Positions 62,177 through 64,000 of a DNA stretch of 64,000 nt are shown here, piece by piece. Positions within the stretch are counted from its first letter, which is position 1; each line of letters begins with the position of its first letter. Origin of the DNA: an uncultured Coriobacteriaceae bacterium (GTDB lineage: Bacteria > Actinomycetota > Coriobacteriia > Coriobacteriales > Atopobiaceae); NCBI GenBank assembly GCA_902798915.1, contig CADBYM010000017.1:1-64000 (forward strand), written 5' to 3'. The notes below the pieces were generated by a model that was not told the origin of the DNA, did no database searches, and saw only the letters and a program-made list of their open reading frames with translations. A program made the position numbers and the translations under genes.

Positions 62177-63022
62177 TTAGGTGGGGTTCTCGGTGGCGCG
62201 CGAAATGATGGGATTGCCGCTACGCCGCGCCATGTAGATAGACAGCTGGTTGATGGCGAAGTTCACCAAGACGTACAGGATGGCCACCACAAAGTACACC
62301 TGCACAAGCGCGTCGTTATTGGTGATGAGCACACGTGCGTTCTGCATGAGGTCCGGGTAGCTCACCACGTACGCCACGGTGGTGTCCTTGACCACGACGA
62401 CGAGCTGCGAGATGAGGGACGGCACCACGATGCGCAGCGCCTGGGGCAACACGATCTTTATCATCGTCTTGCCGGGCGTGAGGCCGATGGAGAGCGCCGC
62501 CTCCGTCTGCCCCCTTGGCACGGCGTTGACCCCTGCGCGAAACACCTCGGCAAGGACGCCGGACGCAGCCAGGGCAACGGGCAGCGTAATCATCCAGAAC
62601 GCGGAGATGCGCAGGCCGTACTGCGGCAGGGCGAGATAGAAGAAGTAGATGAGCAGCAGGCTCGGCACACCGCGGAAGAAGTCCGTGATCACACGTGCGA
62701 TGGCTGCGAGCGGCTTGACGCCACTCGTGCGGGCCAGCATGAGCAGAATTCCTAGGACCAGCGCGATGGCGCCCGCGACGGCAGCGACACGCAAGGTGCC
62801 CAAAAAGCCCCCGGCAATGTAGAGCCACGTGCTCGGGCGCAGGAAGAAGGACCAGTACTTGGCATCAAGCTGGCCGGTGATGTAGAACTGACGCACGACG
62901 AAGCCAACCCCGACGGCCACGAGTACGAGCGAGACGGCAGTTACGATGCGCGTGCGGCGGCGCGTCTTGGGACCAGGCTCCTCATAGAGCGCATCGCGCA
63001 TCGAGACGGTGTGTGCGCTCAT
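62177..63022 (-). CDS. Amino-acid ABC transporter permease (GlnP-like) 2
   Basis: A 281-residue permease of the His/Glu/Gln/Arg family. FRGVPSLLLIYFFYLALPQYG and the coupling loop EVFRAGVNAVPRGQTEAALSIGLTPGKTMIKIVLPQALRI are diagnostic; about five helices, with an N-terminal helix at residues 25-45. The ATG at 63020-63022 overlaps the previous permease stop by 4 nt; longer frames here are shadows of that gene. Confidence 0.92.
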   Translation of the reverse strand: MSAHTVSMRDALYEEPGPKTRRRTRIVTAVSLVLVAVGVGFVVRQFYITGQLDAKYWSFFLRPSTWLYIAGGFLGTLRVAAVAGAIALVLGILLMLARTSGVKPLAAIARVITDFFRGVPSLLLIYFFYLALPQYGLRISAFWMITLPVALAASGVLAEVFRAGVNAVPRGQTEAALSIGLTPGKTMIKIVLPQALRIVVPSLISQLVVVVKDTTVAYVVSYPDLMQNARVLITNNDALVQVYFVVAILYVLVNFAINQLSIYMARRSGNPIISRATENPT

Positions 63023-63681
63023 CGAATGACCCTCACTCTCTTGTCGATGGCATTGCCGGCAAGACCCATCAGCACCGAGAAGCCTGCATATACCACAGCC
63101 GAGACCGTGAACGGCAGAATGCCGATGGCCGTCTCGCGCGTGGTAATGTAGCTGACCAGACCGGTGAGCTCCTGCGGGTTGAGCGGCACCTGGGAGCCGA
63201 GAGCCGTGGTGAGCATGGTGGCAATGAGCAGGTTGGTCATCGGCAGCACGGCCGAGCGCAACGCCTGGGGAATGACGATCTTCGTCATCGTCTGGGTGAA
63301 GGTCAGGCCGATGGAGCGGGCCGCCTCGATTTGGCCCACACCGATGGCGTTGATGCCCGTCATGAAGTTCTCGGAGCCGAAGGCCGAGGCAAGCAGCACC
63401 ACCGCAACCTCCACGCACGTCTTCCACGGCAGCGTCACCTTGAGGTAGGGCAGCGCGTACGCCACGATGATGAGCAGCGCCACGCCCGGGATATTGCGAA
63501 ACACCTGCACATAGAGGTCGCCCACAAGTCGCAGCGGCTTGATGGGCGAGACGCGCATCACGGTGATGAGCACCGAAAGCACCATGGCGATGGCAAAGCA
63601 CACGGCCGTCATCGAGAGCGTTTCGAAAACCGCGAGCAGGTACTTATCGCCGTAAGCCGCAAAGAGCCCAGCGTAGTCCAT
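63019..63681 (-). CDS. Amino-acid ABC transporter permease (GlnP-like) 1
   Basis: A 220-residue partner permease with QVFRNIPGVALLIIVAYALPYL and the EAA loop MTGINAIGVGQIEAARSIGLTFTQTMTKIVIPQALRS. The ATG at 63679-63681 has AAAGGAG upstream. Two different permeases suggest a heterodimeric channel. Confidence 0.92.
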   Translation of the reverse strand: MDYAGLFAAYGDKYLLAVFETLSMTAVCFAIAMVLSVLITVMRVSPIKPLRLVGDLYVQVFRNIPGVALLIIVAYALPYLKVTLPWKTCVEVAVVLLASAFGSENFMTGINAIGVGQIEAARSIGLTFTQTMTKIVIPQALRSAVLPMTNLLIATMLTTALGSQVPLNPQELTGLVSYITTRETAIGILPFTVSAVVYAGFSVLMGLAGNAIDKRVRVIR

Positions 63682-63732
63682 CGCTTCTCCTTTCGACAAC
63701 ATGGGCAAGCAGCACGACAGGGTTCCGAGAAG

Positions 63733-63761
63733 GGCCCGCGAGGAATTGCCCCTCGCGGGCC
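63733..63761 (-). terminator. Hairpin between binding-protein and permease genes
   Basis: GGCCCGCGAGG pairs with CCTCGCGGGCC around a 7-nt loop. Its place after the binding-protein gene fits an attenuator that makes the binding protein in excess of the membrane parts, a common arrangement. Confidence 0.55.
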
Positions 63762-63817
63762 GTATTCAGGCGGCCTGCCATTGGAACAGTTCCCGCCGGT
63801 CCCCGACAGTCAACGAC

Positions 63818-64000
63818 CTACTCAAACTTGCCGATCGCAGGTGGTTCGGGCGCCGTCGTCTGACCAGTGCGGTCGCCAATGGTCGCCTGCCACAGCTCGG
63901 CCCACAGGCCTGCCTCCTCCACATCAGCCAAGAAGGCGTTGACGAACTCGACCGCGCCCTCGGCATCCTTCGGCAAACCAATGCCATAGGGGTCGATGGG
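63818..64000 (-). CDS. Amino-acid ABC transporter substrate-binding protein, C-terminal part
   Basis: The last 60 residues only; the gene continues beyond the window. DPYGIGLPKDAEGAVEFVNAFLADVEEAGLWAELW is the typical end of a family 3 solute-binding protein, followed by a short tail ending PPAIGKFE. Same strand and order as the permease genes, so it is the first known gene of this uptake operon. Confidence 0.9.
   Translation of the reverse strand, partial: PIDPYGIGLPKDAEGAVEFVNAFLADVEEAGLWAELWQATIGDRTGQTTAPEPPAIGKFE

Noticed and set aside
63023..63601. Upstream extension of the second permease frame to about 474 codons
   Set aside because: The extension is an out-of-frame shadow of the first permease (His/Arg/Gly-rich), and ATG 63022 fits the overlap and family length.

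Overview
The window looks like chromosomal DNA of a high-GC anaerobic actinobacterium of the class Coriobacteriia (Olsenella/Atopobium/Collinsella-like). This rests on codon and base composition, the gene types and the many palindromic intergenic hairpins; no 16S rRNA gene is present, so the genus is an inference. The MurE specificity motif reads EDPAYDP rather than the DNPR of meso-diaminopimelate enzymes, which suits lineages with lysine or ornithine in the cell wall.

Region 1 (about 30 kb to 0.15 kb, all minus strand) is one very long surface-glycan operon. A sigma-70-type promoter (29822-29850) and a leader of about 260 nt carrying a bulged hairpin with a UUCG loop precede a NusG paralogue of the LoaP/UpxY kind. 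Then come four genes matching the bacillosamine route: PglF-like dehydratase, PglE-like aminotransferase, PglC-like phosphosugar transferase and PglD-like N-acyltransferase. Next is a small acyl assembly line (malonyltransferase, ketosynthase III, two acyl carrier proteins, SDR reductase, FkbH-like loading enzyme, VOC epimerase). It is followed by a complete biotin transcarboxylase set without biotin carboxylase (12S, small subunit, biotin carrier, 5S, biotin ligase). The distal part holds glycosyltransferases, a CapK-like ligase, Wzy, Wzx, a WbsX-like protein, an acetyltransferase and CDP-glucose genes rfbF/rfbG, ending at an IS110 transposase fragment. I infer that the acyl assembly line, fed by the transcarboxylase, makes a special acyl group for the first amino sugar of the glycan. 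A toxin-antitoxin/DUF4160 cassette sits between the aminotransferase and PglC genes, flanked by a duplicated piece of the aminotransferase 3' end.

Region 2 (30-33 kb) has a UDP-sugar dehydrogenase flanked by one decayed Rpn-family nuclease gene (amber codon plus C-tract frameshift) and two extra copies of its 3' end. Region 3 (33-46.7 kb, minus) is housekeeping: thioesterase, pentapeptide protein, HerA-like ATPase, RsmI, a GH5-like protein lacking its nucleophile, a RicT/PSP1 protein with a large low-complexity tail, HolB, Tmk, an AarF kinase and a VanY-type carboxypeptidase.

Region 4 (46.8-51.7 kb, plus) holds an ABC exporter, a small membrane protein and an M13 peptidase whose lipoprotein signal is broken. 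Region 5 (51.8-55.3 kb) is accessory: a double-glycine-leader peptide, a 2.85-kb segment bounded by 47-bp repeats of the tRNA-Val 3' half (DUF1810, MBL hydrolase, Phd-Doc), and two 5' fragments of group II introns, each sitting at a terminator. Region 6 (55.3-64 kb) has murE with an apparently leaderless promoter, an XRE regulator facing a small membrane protein, two TPR-like proteins, a class II amidotransferase and a polar amino-acid ABC transporter that runs off the window end. A 24-nt palindromic unit recurs near 36.7 kb and 56.95 kb.
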